DNA from: Lysobacteraceae bacterium
GTDB lineage: Bacteria; Pseudomonadota; Gammaproteobacteria; Xanthomonadales; Xanthomonadaceae
Assembly: GCA_003241895.1 (NCBI GenBank)
Contig: QBLY01000007.1
Coordinates: forward strand, 1 to 64,000
DNA length: 64,000 bases
Direction of reading: 5' to 3'
The translations under genes were made by a program, and so were the position numbers. The notes beneath the pieces were generated by a model. That model saw only the letters and a list, made by a program, of their open reading frames with translations, made no database searches and was not told the DNA's origin. Position 1 is the stretch's first letter, and the number at the start of each line of letters is the position of its first letter. Shown piece by piece: positions 8,771 through 16,546 of this stretch.

Positions 8771-8776
8771 ATTGTG
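8771..8776 (-). promoter_or_regulatory. -10 element for a leaderless sigma-factor transcript
   Basis: CACAAT on the minus strand, six bases before the ATG at 8764. The spacing is the same as at several other genes in the window. No Shine-Dalgarno is present in the six-base gap. Confidence 0.4.
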
Positions 8777-8818
8777 GCCCAAGTGCGGGTGCTCTGGCCC
8801 GGGGCCTGGCCGACCGCT

Positions 8819-9535
8819 TCAGGCGCGCGGACGCGCCTTGGCGACGCTCGCGGTGGCCGTGCCGCGGCAGCCGAGCGCCGGCGAGTTGGCCAGCCACTCC
8901 GGATCGGGGTAGTAGGCGAACAGCAGCTGGCCCTGCTTGAGCGTGTCGATGAGTTCGCGCGCCACGGCCGGGCGCACCGCGGGGCAGCCGTAGCTGCGTC
9001 CCAGGCGGCCCTGCTTCAATGCGGCCAGCGGGTCCACGTAGGGCGCGCCGTGCATCACGATCAGGCGGTCGCGCGCGGCGTCGTTGACGCCCGGCTCCAG
9101 GCCGTCCATCCGCATCGAATAGCCGTTGCCGCCCTGGTAGGTTTCCGCGGTGCGGAACAGGCCCAGGCTGGACTGGTGGCTGCCGTCGCGATTGGAAAAG
9201 GCGTGCGGCACGTTTTCGCCGCTGCCCTGGCCGTGCGCCACGACCTCGGCGAACAGCAGTGACTTGCGCTTGAGATCAAAGACCCACAGCCGCGTTTGCG
9301 TGGACGGACGCGAGTAATCGATCACCGCCAGCCGGGAGGCCGAGCCCGCGCCATCGCTGGTCATCGCGCAGCTGCGCGCCTGCAGCGCCAGTGCCAGCAC
9401 CTTGGGGTCGGCGTCGGGCGCGGCGGCCGCGAGGCGCTCGAGCAGCCCGTCGGCGGCCAGCGCAGGCAGGGCGGCGAACACCAGCAGCAGGGGAGCCAGG
9501 CGCAACATGGAAAGGAGTGTAGCGGCGTGGCTCAT
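8819..9535 (-). CDS. murein L,D-transpeptidase catalytic domain family protein (YkuD_2)
   Basis: A 238-residue secreted protein with a signal peptide ending near ALAAD. The centre and C-terminal part (LWVFDLKRKSLLFAEVVAHGQG, RLIVMHGAPYVDP and GRSYGCPAV) match the YkuD_2 family (PF13645). The His of VMHG and Cys184 of SYGCP are the catalytic pair. Family members are thought to cut or form 3-3 links in peptidoglycan, or to act as related periplasmic transferases. The ATG at 9535 overlaps the stop of the upstream L,D-transpeptidase gene as ATGA, so translation is probably coupled. An internal ATG at 9508 would leave a shorter but still plausible signal peptide. Confidence 0.85.
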   Translation of the reverse strand: MSHAATLLSMLRLAPLLLVFAALPALAADGLLERLAAAAPDADPKVLALALQARSCAMTSDGAGSASRLAVIDYSRPSTQTRLWVFDLKRKSLLFAEVVAHGQGSGENVPHAFSNRDGSHQSSLGLFRTAETYQGGNGYSMRMDGLEPGVNDAARDRLIVMHGAPYVDPLAALKQGRLGRSYGCPAVRPAVARELIDTLKQGQLLFAYYPDPEWLANSPALGCRGTATASVAKARPRA

Positions 9536-10563
9536 TCGCCGCCTGAACGGGCGTCAGCCTGAACGCCTTGCCCTTCGGCTTCGAGCACCGTCAGGGCAGG
9601 CGCTGCACCCAAGGGCTCGTCTGTGATCACCAGCGTGGCGCCCGGCGCCATCGCGTCGTAGACCGCCCGGGCGAAGCCCGGTGCCACGGCGAGCAGGCCC
9701 GCCAGCGCGGCCGGATCATCGCCGCCGTCGCCGTGCACCCGCAGCCAGCGCCGACGCGGGCGGTCGGGCAATAGTGGCGCGACGCCGGGCTGCAGGCCTT
9801 CCAGCAGCACGTAGGCTGACGTGCCCGCCGGCGGTTCGCCCGCCACGGAAACCGGGCCGCGGCCAATCTCGACGCCTTCGCGCACCACCACCACCACGCG
9901 GTCGGTCGTGCTGATCACCACGGTCAGTGCGCCGGGCGGCGCCAGTTCAGGGGTCCACGCGTAGCCCGCCTCGGGCATGGCCGGCGCTGCGAGCGCGGCG
10001 ATCGGCGTGGAAAGACGCAGCGGCTGCTTCGGCGCTGTTGCAGGGAACACGGCGGGGTCGGCCAGCATCGGCGCCTGGTTGGGTTCATCAACGATCACCA
10101 CGGTCATGCCGCGCTCGCTGACCCCGAAGAACTTCTCGGAGAACACCGCCGGCAGGCGCACGCAGCCGTGCGAGGCCGGGTAACCCGGCACCCGCCCCGC
10201 GTGCAGGGCCACGCCGTCCCAGGTCAGCCGCTGCATGAACGGCATGGGCGCGTCGTCGTAGAGGTTGGAATAGTGCTCGCGCTTTTTCTGCAGGATGGTG
10301 AACACGCCGGTGGGCGTTTCGTAGCCCGGCTTGCCGGTGCTGACGGTGGCCACGCCGATGCGCACGCCGTTGCGATAGACATAGGCGCGCTGCTCGGGAA
10401 GGCTTACCAGCATCAACACCGGTCCACGCGGCGCAAGCTCGGGCAGCCAGAGGTATTCGCCGGGCAGCAGCTGCAGCGGCGTGGAAGGTTCGCCCTGCGC
10501 GGGGGCGATCGCCAGCGCGCCCAGCAGGCACAGGGCCAGCAGGCGTCGCGGCAGCCGCTTCAA
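9532..10563 (-). CDS. L,D-transpeptidase (YkuD) with a degenerate second copy of the domain
   Basis: A 343-residue secreted protein with a signal peptide ending IAPAQG. The first domain (about 38-165) is a YkuD catalytic domain with ALHAGRVPGYPASHGCVRLP, giving His and nucleophile Cys134 in SHGC. The second half (about 190-330) repeats the same order: TPELAPPG against LPELAPRG, a strand RVVVVVREGVEIG against RAYVYRNGVRIG, and MAPGATLVITDEP against SERGMTVVIVDEP. It has no SHGC and no catalytic Cys, so it is a dead copy. The gene overlaps the universal stress gene upstream and the YkuD_2 gene downstream by four bases each. Its role is probably cross-linking peptidoglycan or attaching protein to it under stress. 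Confidence 0.88.
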   Translation of the reverse strand: MKRLPRRLLALCLLGALAIAPAQGEPSTPLQLLPGEYLWLPELAPRGPVLMLVSLPEQRAYVYRNGVRIGVATVSTGKPGYETPTGVFTILQKKREHYSNLYDDAPMPFMQRLTWDGVALHAGRVPGYPASHGCVRLPAVFSEKFFGVSERGMTVVIVDEPNQAPMLADPAVFPATAPKQPLRLSTPIAALAAPAMPEAGYAWTPELAPPGALTVVISTTDRVVVVVREGVEIGRGPVSVAGEPPAGTSAYVLLEGLQPGVAPLLPDRPRRRWLRVHGDGGDDPAALAGLLAVAPGFARAVYDAMAPGATLVITDEPLGAAPALTVLEAEGQGVQADARSGGE

Positions 10564-11399
10564 TGCGCGAACAGCACGGGAAAGGTGGACTGTTCAAGCA
10601 CCGCGCGCGTGGTGCCGCCGAGTATCCGCTGGCGCCAACGCGCGTGGCCGTAGCCGCCCATCACCACCATGTCGGCCTGCTGCTGGCTGGCGTAGTCGAC
10701 GATGGCCGTGCCGGTGCTGCGGCCTTCGCGCGGCAGCGAAACCACTTTCACCTGAAGCCCATGCCGGGCCAGGTGGGCGGCGATCTCGGCGCCAGGCTGC
10801 GGGCCGTGGCCGGACTCGCCCACCTCCGGGTCCAGCACCAGCACGTCCACGCGGGCATCGCGCGGCAGCAGCGCCAGCGCGTCGTGGATGGCGCGGCTGG
10901 GCTCGCGGCGCGGCTGCCAGGCCAGCACCACCCGGCGCGGCGGCACCAGCAGCTTCGCAGTGGGCGGCACCATCAGCACCGGGCGCCCGGTGTCGAGCAG
11001 CAGCGCACTGAAGCCCAGCGTGAAACGCGCGTCCGGCCCCTCCGGCAGCATGCCGCCGAACACCGACAGGTCGGCGTGGCGACCGTGCAGGGCCGCCGCC
11101 TCCTCAGGCTCGCTGAGCAGGGTTTCGACCACGCGCAGCTCGCAGTCGGCGCCGGCGCGCTCGACCTGCAGCTTGGCCGACTCACCCGCCTCGCGCGCGG
11201 CGCCCAGCACCCGGTCGAAGTCGACCTGGCTGACCATCGTGGTGGCCATGCCCCACTCGCTGGCGATGGGTACCGGATAGGCCACGGCGGCCAATACCGC
11301 CACCCGGGCTTCGTGGGCCACCGCCAGCAGGGCGGCGGCGGCCAAGGCGGCGCTGTCGCTGGCGTTGTACTGCAGGGGCACGAGGATGTCGCGGATCAT
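10560..11399 (-). CDS. tandem-domain universal stress protein (UspA family)
   Basis: A 279-residue cytoplasmic protein made of two Usp domains. The first starts MIRDILVPLQYN and the second RRVVLAWQPRREP at about residue 154. The second ends with VVMGGYGHARWRQRILGGTTRAVL and PVLFAH, the G-x(2)-G-x(9)-G-[ST] ATP-binding signature of the family. The first domain has lost most of that signature, as is common in tandem Usp proteins. AAGGA eight bases before the ATG supports the start. It is the first gene of a three-gene overlapping unit with two peptidoglycan transpeptidase-type genes, which suggests a role in an envelope or starvation stress response. Confidence 0.9.
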   Translation of the reverse strand: MIRDILVPLQYNASDSAALAAAALLAVAHEARVAVLAAVAYPVPIASEWGMATTMVSQVDFDRVLGAAREAGESAKLQVERAGADCELRVVETLLSEPEEAAALHGRHADLSVFGGMLPEGPDARFTLGFSALLLDTGRPVLMVPPTAKLLVPPRRVVLAWQPRREPSRAIHDALALLPRDARVDVLVLDPEVGESGHGPQPGAEIAAHLARHGLQVKVVSLPREGRSTGTAIVDYASQQQADMVVMGGYGHARWRQRILGGTTRAVLEQSTFPVLFAH

Positions 11400-11588
11400 G
11401 GCGGAGTCCTTCGGGGATGGCGCGCGCGGCGCACCGTTCCACCCTACGCCGGTCGTCGGCCTGGCGTTTGACTCCGGTCAAGGCGGGCATGGCGTCGTAT
11501 TCATGTGTTTTGGCAAGCGCGCCGGTCGTGCCTTCGCTCGCCCCGGGGCCGGGCCGCGGCCTTGTTCGGGCATTCATCGCCATCGGGT

Positions 11589-11594
11589 TAGGCT
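11589..11594 (+). promoter_or_regulatory. -10 element for a leaderless transcript
   Basis: TAGGCT followed by six bases and then the ATG at 11601. No ribosome binding site fits in the gap. It is one of several identical arrangements in the window. Confidence 0.4.
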
Positions 11595-11600
11595 GCGGCC

Positions 11601-12518
11601 ATGACGTCTCCTATTGGCCATGCCTTGCGCGACCGCGTTCGCGGATGGGTGCTGCACGCCTTCCCGCGCGCACCCGCCGGCACCGGCATCAACTACGACC
11701 AGCCGACGGGCGACCCGGGGCTGTTCGATCCCGACGGCCCGGCCTGGCGCGTGCACGCCGACTTCCCCGGCATGCTCAGCGGCGGCCTGTGTGCGCTGAT
11801 GCTGCAGACCCTGCACCCGGCGGCGCTGGCCGGCGTCTGGGACCACTCCAACTTCCGCGACGACCTGGTCGGCCGCCTGCGGCGCACCACCGACTTCGTG
11901 GCCGGCACCAGCTATGCGCCGGTGGCCGAGGCGCAGCGCCTGATCGACCGGGTGAAGCGCATCCATTCGAAGGTGCGCGGCGTCACCGAAAGCGGCGTGC
12001 CCTATTCCGCCGACGACCCGGCCCTGCTGACCTGGGTGCACGTCACCGAGGCCTACGGTTTCCTGCAGGGCTACCGCCGGTACGCCGGCGCCGTGCCGGT
12101 GGCCGACGCCGACCGCTACTACGACGAGACGCGCGTGGTGGCGCAGCGCCTGGGCGCCACCGACGTGCCGCGCAGCGAAGCGCAGGTCGAGGCTTACTTG
12201 ATGCAAGTGCAGCCGCAGCTGGCCTACACCGCGCGCTCGCGCACCGTCATCGACGTGCTGGCGCACATGCGCCTGCCCGTGCCGCTGCCGGGGCTGTCGC
12301 GCGACGTCTTCCTGGGCGCCGGCGCCGCGCTGCTGCCTGCATGGGCCATCACGATGCTGGGGCGAACGCCGGCCGACGCGCTGCGGGCCCGCCTCGGCGC
12401 CGGCAGCTTGAGGGCGATGGCACCGGTGTTCCGTGCCGCGCTCAACGATGGCCCGGCGCAGCGTTCGTGCCAGCGCATGGGCATCGATCCGGCCCGGCTC
12501 CGACGTCCGTTTGCTTGA
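11601..12518 (+). CDS. oxygenase MpaB family protein (DUF2236)
   Basis: A 305-residue soluble protein without a signal peptide. LCALMLQTLHPAALAGVWDHSNF, the segment after it with RRTTDFVAGTSYA, and the helix LLTWVHVTEAYGFLQGY match the DUF2236 or MpaB family (PF09995). In the family's studied members, latex-clearing protein and MpaB', conserved His and Arg or Lys residues around these helices hold a heme b and oxidise lipid-like substrates. The His residues of LHP and WVHVTE are present. It is monocistronic. The substrate cannot be inferred. The DNA after its stop drops in GC content. Confidence 0.82.
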   Translation: MTSPIGHALRDRVRGWVLHAFPRAPAGTGINYDQPTGDPGLFDPDGPAWRVHADFPGMLSGGLCALMLQTLHPAALAGVWDHSNFRDDLVGRLRRTTDFVAGTSYAPVAEAQRLIDRVKRIHSKVRGVTESGVPYSADDPALLTWVHVTEAYGFLQGYRRYAGAVPVADADRYYDETRVVAQRLGATDVPRSEAQVEAYLMQVQPQLAYTARSRTVIDVLAHMRLPVPLPGLSRDVFLGAGAALLPAWAITMLGRTPADALRARLGAGSLRAMAPVFRAALNDGPAQRSCQRMGIDPARLRRPFA

Positions 12519-12839
12519 GCGAAGACCGGTTCGTACTCCGGCGGTTACGCCCTGTCGTGCAGACGCCCTGTGATCAAACCGTCGGCGTGCGCTTTGCACA
12601 CGGCATGTGGCTGCAGGGCAGCGCCGCGCCGATGTCTCTTGTCGGCTGTGGATTCAACCGGTCATTTCAGGCATCAACAAAGCCACGCGGGAACGCACCG
12701 AGAACTCTAAAGTGCCTTCCGTCCCCCTGGAAAAACTGCAGGCCGTGGACAGGTTGGTGATTGAGTCGGCGATTACGGTCAACAAGAGCAGCGAGATGCC
12801 ACGGTTCTGCTTCGTTGGCGAAGATGGCGTACTTGGGTT
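12519..12839 (+). other. lower-GC intergenic stretch, no convincing gene
   Basis: About 320 bases after the oxygenase gene in which GC content falls well below its surroundings. A weak plus-strand frame (roughly 12712-12879, with residues such as VPLEKLQAVDRLVIESA and FCFVGEDGVLGFYP) could be a short gene or a remnant, but it runs into the oppositely oriented DUF998 gene and has no good ribosome binding site. I do not call it. Confidence 0.35.
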
Positions 12840-13496
12840 CTACCCCGTTTCCTTACGAAATTGTTGGGCCACACCCTGAGGTGTTCGCCGACCTGGCGCC
12901 AGAATTGTAAAGACCAACAGGATGAGTGATGCCGCCAGCGCGGCATCAAGTGATCGCTGCAGCAAGCCCCTCCATGGCGCCAGGTCAGGCTGAACCATGG
13001 CAACGAAGACCACGGGAAAGGCTATCCCAGTCAGCAGCATGAAGGCGCGCCGCAACTTGAACGAGCTGAATCCAGGAGCCAAGGAGACTAAAGCAACGCC
13101 GACGCCCATGCCGAGGTACGCGAGGACTGAAAGAGCATTGTGTAAAATTTGACTGGTTGAACCCTCTGCAGGGCAGCCGGCATCACAGGGGAAAAGTGCC
13201 CCAAGTAGGTATGAAGCGGGGACAGACCACAAGAGCCAGAAGCCCAGGCGGCTGACGCCAGAAACCTGCGCAAGTGGCGCGGCGGCGACCAGGAAACACG
13301 ACAAAAGAGCTGCAGTAGCTAAAAAGCCCGCATAGGTGAGCGTGCCTGCCCAGGGTGTCGCCGTTGCGTTGTATTCGCTCACAAAGTTGGACAATTGCGA
13401 ATAGCCTGGCTTCAGGGCGCTTCCGATGAAGTAGAAGCCGATCACATACAGGATGCTTGTGACTAGCAGCAGGCGAGCGAGTTGCGATCTATCCAT
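12840..13496 (-). CDS. DUF998 family membrane protein
   Basis: A 218-residue integral membrane protein with about six transmembrane segments. The first is LLLVTSILYVIGFYFIG (8-24) and the last lies near LDAALAASLILLVFTIL. The loop FPCDAGCPAEGSTSQILHNA before a helix is the hallmark of DUF998 (PF06197), an uncharacterised family with a conserved CD-x-x-C and a following His. The start at 13496 is chosen because the longer upstream frame adds a polar, low-quality segment before the first membrane helix. The gene lies in a lower-GC insert together with a small orphan protein on the same strand. Function is unknown. Confidence 0.7.
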   Translation of the reverse strand: MDRSQLARLLLVTSILYVIGFYFIGSALKPGYSQLSNFVSEYNATATPWAGTLTYAGFLATAALLSCFLVAAAPLAQVSGVSRLGFWLLWSVPASYLLGALFPCDAGCPAEGSTSQILHNALSVLAYLGMGVGVALVSLAPGFSSFKLRRAFMLLTGIAFPVVFVAMVQPDLAPWRGLLQRSLDAALAASLILLVFTILAPGRRTPQGVAQQFRKETG

Positions 13497-13641
13497 GGGG
13501 CCCCAGGCGATCCTTATTGTGGCCTGACGTTTGACAGGAGCGGCGGGGCGAGCGGCGCGAAGCGCCCTTGGCACGTCCGCTTGATGGCAGGGTTGGGTGC
13601 CGGTGCCGCGACCGGCGAGCCATGAAAGTGGTTTGAAACGC

Positions 13642-14016
13642 TCATGCGGCTGGCCTGAGAATAACGACGAACGAGACGCTGGCGAGTGAGCGACCGGAGC
13701 CAGCCACAAAGCTGTTGAATTCATCGCCCGAGACCAACGACCGGGAGATGAAGAACTGCCCTCGATATTGCCAGCGACTTGGCGCGCTCTTTATAAAAAC
13801 CGGTAAGGCGCTTCTCTGAACGGCGAATTGGGCGCTAACCGGACCCGTTCGTGCACCCTGGCCACAAAGGACGACCTGAGGCGCCCTCGGACTGAATTTC
13901 GTGCTGAGGCAGGCGGCAACAACGACGCCATTGCTGGTGGGCAAGCAAGACACGGTGCTTCCACCAAGCTGAGCATGGATCTCAGCTCGCGTGTATTCAT
14001 CTCCGAGGGTAAACAT
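13642..14016 (-). CDS. small conserved protein, possibly an orphan SRA-like modified-base-binding domain
   Basis: A 124-residue protein starting MFTLGDEYTRAEIHAQLGG. GGAAGAG eight bases before the ATG supports the start. The layout YTRAEIHAQLGGS, then a strand NGVVVAACL, then SPRAPQVVLCGQG, then LPVFIKSAPSRWQYRGQF resembles a domain I associate with modification-dependent restriction proteins of the ScoMcrA/SRA-like group. There is no nuclease domain attached and none nearby. This assignment is from pattern memory and is uncertain. What is certain is a compact, well-composed frame with its own TATATT and a GC content lower than its neighbours, which suggests transfer. Without the domain call it is a hypothetical protein. 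Confidence 0.55.
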   Translation of the reverse strand: MFTLGDEYTRAEIHAQLGGSTVSCLPTSNGVVVAACLSTKFSPRAPQVVLCGQGARTGPVSAQFAVQRSALPVFIKSAPSRWQYRGQFFISRSLVSGDEFNSFVAGSGRSLASVSFVVILRPAA

Positions 14017-14043
14017 TGCATCTCTTCCGGGACCCCACTACCG

Positions 14044-14065
14044 AATATACGGACCTCAACGTCCG
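14044..14065 (-). promoter_or_regulatory. candidate promoter with small inverted repeat
   Basis: On the minus strand TATATT (14044-14049) lies about 28 bases before the ATG at 14016. Directly upstream, within the expected -10/-35 spacer, sits the perfect repeat CGGAC-N6-GTCCG (14050-14065), which could be an operator. No strong -35 is visible. Confidence 0.35.
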
Positions 14066-14244
14066 GTTACACATCCGACCGGTGTCACGGCCATTGGCCC
14101 GCAAGCCGATGAATCCTCGCGAGTTCAGGCTGGCCTTGTCCGGCAAACAATCCGACGCAATCCCGGACGTCTTGGGCTCGTCCGTTTCGGCCCGGTTGGC
14201 CGTCGCCGGCACGCTGGTCAAAGCAGGCCGGCGCCCGCAGCGGG

Positions 14245-15063
14245 TCAGGCCTTGAGCCGCACGTGGATGGACTTGCCGCCGCCGGCGCTGCCGCGCTCCT
14301 GGATCTCGAACAGCGCCGGATGCGCCTTGAACAGTTCGCTGAGCTTCTTGTGGCCAAACAGCCGCGGGTCGAAATCGGGGCGGATCTTGCCCAGGTACGA
14401 ACCGACCGTGCCCAGGAAGGCCCAGCCTTCGTCGTCGGTGGCTTCTTCGATGGCCTGGGCCAGCAGTTCACGCGGCAGCCCGGCCACGGCGGGCTTGGCG
14501 GCGGCGGGTGCGGGCGGCGCCGAAGGCGTAGCGGCCTTTCGGGCCGGCTTGGCGGGCGGCTTGGGAGCCGGTGCCGCCGGCTCCGGCCGGGGTTCGCGCC
14601 GCAGCAGGTCGGTGTAGATGAACTTGTCGCAGGCCTGCACGAACGGGTCGGGCGTCTTGCGCTCGCCAAACCCGTAGACGGTGTGGCCTTCCTCGCGCAG
14701 GCGCTGGGCCAGGCGGGTGAAGTCGCTGTCGCTCGACACCAGGCAGAAACCGTCGAACCGGCGCGTGTACATCAGGTCCATCGCGTCGATGATCAGCGAT
14801 GAGTCGGTGGCGTTCTTGCCGGTGGTGTAGGCGAACTGCTGCACCGGCTGGATCGAGTGCTTGAGCAGCGCCTTCTTCCACTGCGTCTGCTGGGGCGAGG
14901 TGAAGTCGCCGTAGATGCGCTTGACGCTGGCCACGCCGTACTTGGCGACTTCCGACAGCAGGCCTTCGATGATGCCCGGTGGCGCATTGTCGGCGTCAAT
15001 CAGCACCGCCAGCAGGCGCTGGTCGTCGTCGGTGTCGGGCTTGCCGGTGTTTCTTGGCTTCAT
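14245..15063 (-). CDS. NYN domain RNase-like protein with OST-HTH/LOTUS domain
   Basis: A 272-residue protein. Residues about 14-160 form a NYN/PIN-like domain (PF01936): AVLIDADNAPPG (first acidic site), DSSLIIDAMDLMY and FCLVSSDSDFTRLAQRLRE supply the acidic cluster expected of a metal-dependent RNase. A Pro/Ala-rich linker (about 165-198) leads to an OST-HTH domain (about 200-272), with AQAIEEATDDEGWAFLGTVG and LFGHKKLSELFKAHP. Such LabA-like proteins are thought to act on RNA. GGAG about ten bases before ATG 15063 fixes the start. A much longer frame extends upstream but is only GC-rich noise. It is divergent from the phosphoribosyltransferase gene. Confidence 0.88.
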   Translation of the reverse strand: MKPRNTGKPDTDDDQRLLAVLIDADNAPPGIIEGLLSEVAKYGVASVKRIYGDFTSPQQTQWKKALLKHSIQPVQQFAYTTGKNATDSSLIIDAMDLMYTRRFDGFCLVSSDSDFTRLAQRLREEGHTVYGFGERKTPDPFVQACDKFIYTDLLRREPRPEPAAPAPKPPAKPARKAATPSAPPAPAAAKPAVAGLPRELLAQAIEEATDDEGWAFLGTVGSYLGKIRPDFDPRLFGHKKLSELFKAHPALFEIQERGSAGGGKSIHVRLKA

Positions 15064-15180
15064 GGCGTCGGCTCCGTGTGCGATGGCGACCATCCTACGG
15101 CGGCGCGGCGCCTGCAGCCACACGGCAACACAACCGTCGAAAAACGCTAACCTAGCGGCACTACCACCGCGAGCCCCGCC

Positions 15181-15732
15181 ATGGCCAACGACCGCTACCG
15201 CCTGTATTCCGAAGTGGACCTGGCCTTCGTGGTGGATGACATGGCGCGACAGGCGGTGTCGCTGCTGGACGCCACGCCCACGGTGCTGCTGGGCGTGCTG
15301 CGCCGCGGTGCGCCGCTCGCCGACCGGCTGCTGGCGCGCATCAAGGTGCATGCACCGTGGGCGCAGATCGAGCGCATCGACCTCAAGGTCAAGCGCTATG
15401 CCGATAACCTCGAGCTGCTGCACCCGGAGACCCGCCTGGAGGCGCCCGATGGCACCAACCTGCTCAACCGCCGCGTGATCGTGGTGGACGACGTGCTCTA
15501 CCAGGGCTATTCGCTGATGCGCGTTTTCGAATGGCTGGCCACCCACAAGCCCGCGCACGTGCACGCCGCCGTGCTGGTGGACCGCCAGCGCCACCGCATG
15601 CCGGTGCGCGCCGACATCGTCGGCATCACGCTCAAGATCGCACCCGACGACGTGATCGAGTGCAACGTGCCGCCCTACGAACAGGACTTTGCGGTGGACC
15701 TGTGGCGGCCCGCCGACGGCGCCCCCGGCTGA
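15181..15732 (+). CDS. phosphoribosyltransferase (PyrR/Hpt-like fold)
   Basis: A 183-residue cytoplasmic protein with the type I PRTase signature VIVVDDVLYQGYS (about 99-111), the loop that binds PRPP. TVLLGVLRRGAPLAD near residue 37 is the PPi loop. The first half and the VLVDRQRHRMPVRADIVG segment after the signature resemble PyrR, but the usual PyrR or hypoxanthine-PRTase flanks are too divergent to choose between UMP and purine salvage. It is transcribed divergently from the NYN gene with about 115 bases between them. The next gene downstream on the same strand is a vWA protein. Confidence 0.8.
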   Translation: MANDRYRLYSEVDLAFVVDDMARQAVSLLDATPTVLLGVLRRGAPLADRLLARIKVHAPWAQIERIDLKVKRYADNLELLHPETRLEAPDGTNLLNRRVIVVDDVLYQGYSLMRVFEWLATHKPAHVHAAVLVDRQRHRMPVRADIVGITLKIAPDDVIECNVPPYEQDFAVDLWRPADGAPG

Positions 15733-15840
15733 CCTGCCCCGCCGCCCCGCAGAACGTGGCCGCGGTGCGATGGTCCCGGCGTCTCAAACGATGAGATGGC
15801 CATGGCGCAGCCTGTGGTTCCACCCACGCAGGAGCCGCCC

Positions 15841-16479
15841 ATGGAAACTTCCCTCACCCACGTCACGGTGGTGCTGGACCGCACCGGTTCAATGGATTCG
15901 ATCCGTGACGATGTGATTGGCGGCTTCAACGCCTTCCTCGCCGAACAGCAGGCGCTTCCCGGCCGCGCCACGCTCAGCCTGGTGCAGTTCGACTCGCAGG
16001 ACCCGTTCGAGGTGCTGTTCGAGCATTTGCCGATGGCGCTGGTGCGGCCACTGACGCGCGAGACCTTCGTGCCGCGGGCCAGCACGCCGCTTTACGACGC
16101 CTTGGGTCGCGCCATCGTGGCGTTGGATGCGCAGCTGCTGAAGCTGGCCGGCGCCGCTCCCGCGCGGGTGGTGGTTGCGGTGGTGACCGACGGCCAGGAG
16201 AACGCCAGCCATGAGTTCACCCGCGAACGGGTGCGGCAGCTGATTGCGGAGAAGAAACAGGCGGGCTGGCATTTCCTGTTCCTGAGCGCCGACGAGTCGG
16301 CCTTCGCCGATGCCGGGGCGATGGGCGTGGCGATGGAGTCGCGCATGGCCTTCGACGCGGATGCGGCCGGCACCAAGGCGGCGTTCAGCGCCAAGTCGCG
16401 CATGGTGCGCAGCCTGCGCGCGGGCGAAGCCGCGCCGGGGTTCACCGACGATGAGCGGCGCTCGGGCAAGTCCGGCTGA
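15841..16479 (+). CDS. von Willebrand factor A domain protein
   Basis: A 212-residue cytoplasmic protein that is almost entirely a vWA domain: VTVVLDRTGSMDSI holds the first MIDAS motif (D-x-[ST]-x-S, here with Thr in the middle), FVPRASTPLYDALGRAI supplies the MIDAS Thr, and VVVAVVTDGQEN the MIDAS Asp. The C-terminal tail after about residue 180 is basic and Ser/Arg-rich. The start at 15841 is preferred because GGAG stands six bases before it. The earlier in-frame ATG at 15796 lacks a site. The partner bound through the metal site is unknown, and no AAA+ ATPase gene is adjacent. Confidence 0.85.
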   Translation: METSLTHVTVVLDRTGSMDSIRDDVIGGFNAFLAEQQALPGRATLSLVQFDSQDPFEVLFEHLPMALVRPLTRETFVPRASTPLYDALGRAIVALDAQLLKLAGAAPARVVVAVVTDGQENASHEFTRERVRQLIAEKKQAGWHFLFLSADESAFADAGAMGVAMESRMAFDADAAGTKAAFSAKSRMVRSLRAGEAAPGFTDDERRSGKSG

Positions 16480-16499
16480 GGCCGCGCCCCCGAACGAAA

Positions 16500-16524
16500 G
16501 CGGCCGGGCACAGGGCCCGGCCGC
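16500..16524. terminator. bidirectional hairpin between convergent genes
   Basis: GCGGCCGGGC (16500-16509) and its perfect complement GCCCGGCCGC (16515-16524) with a five-base loop, between the stops of the vWA gene and the first BON gene. There is no T-tract, so it is a terminator by position rather than by a complete Rho-independent signature. Confidence 0.55.
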
Positions 16525-16546
16525 GATGGCAACGCTAGCGGTGCGA

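Noticed and set aside
12607-12879. Plus-strand frame of 90 codons after the oxygenase gene
   Set aside because: No ribosome binding site, no recognisable family, and it runs into the oppositely oriented DUF998 gene. Described under the gap instead.
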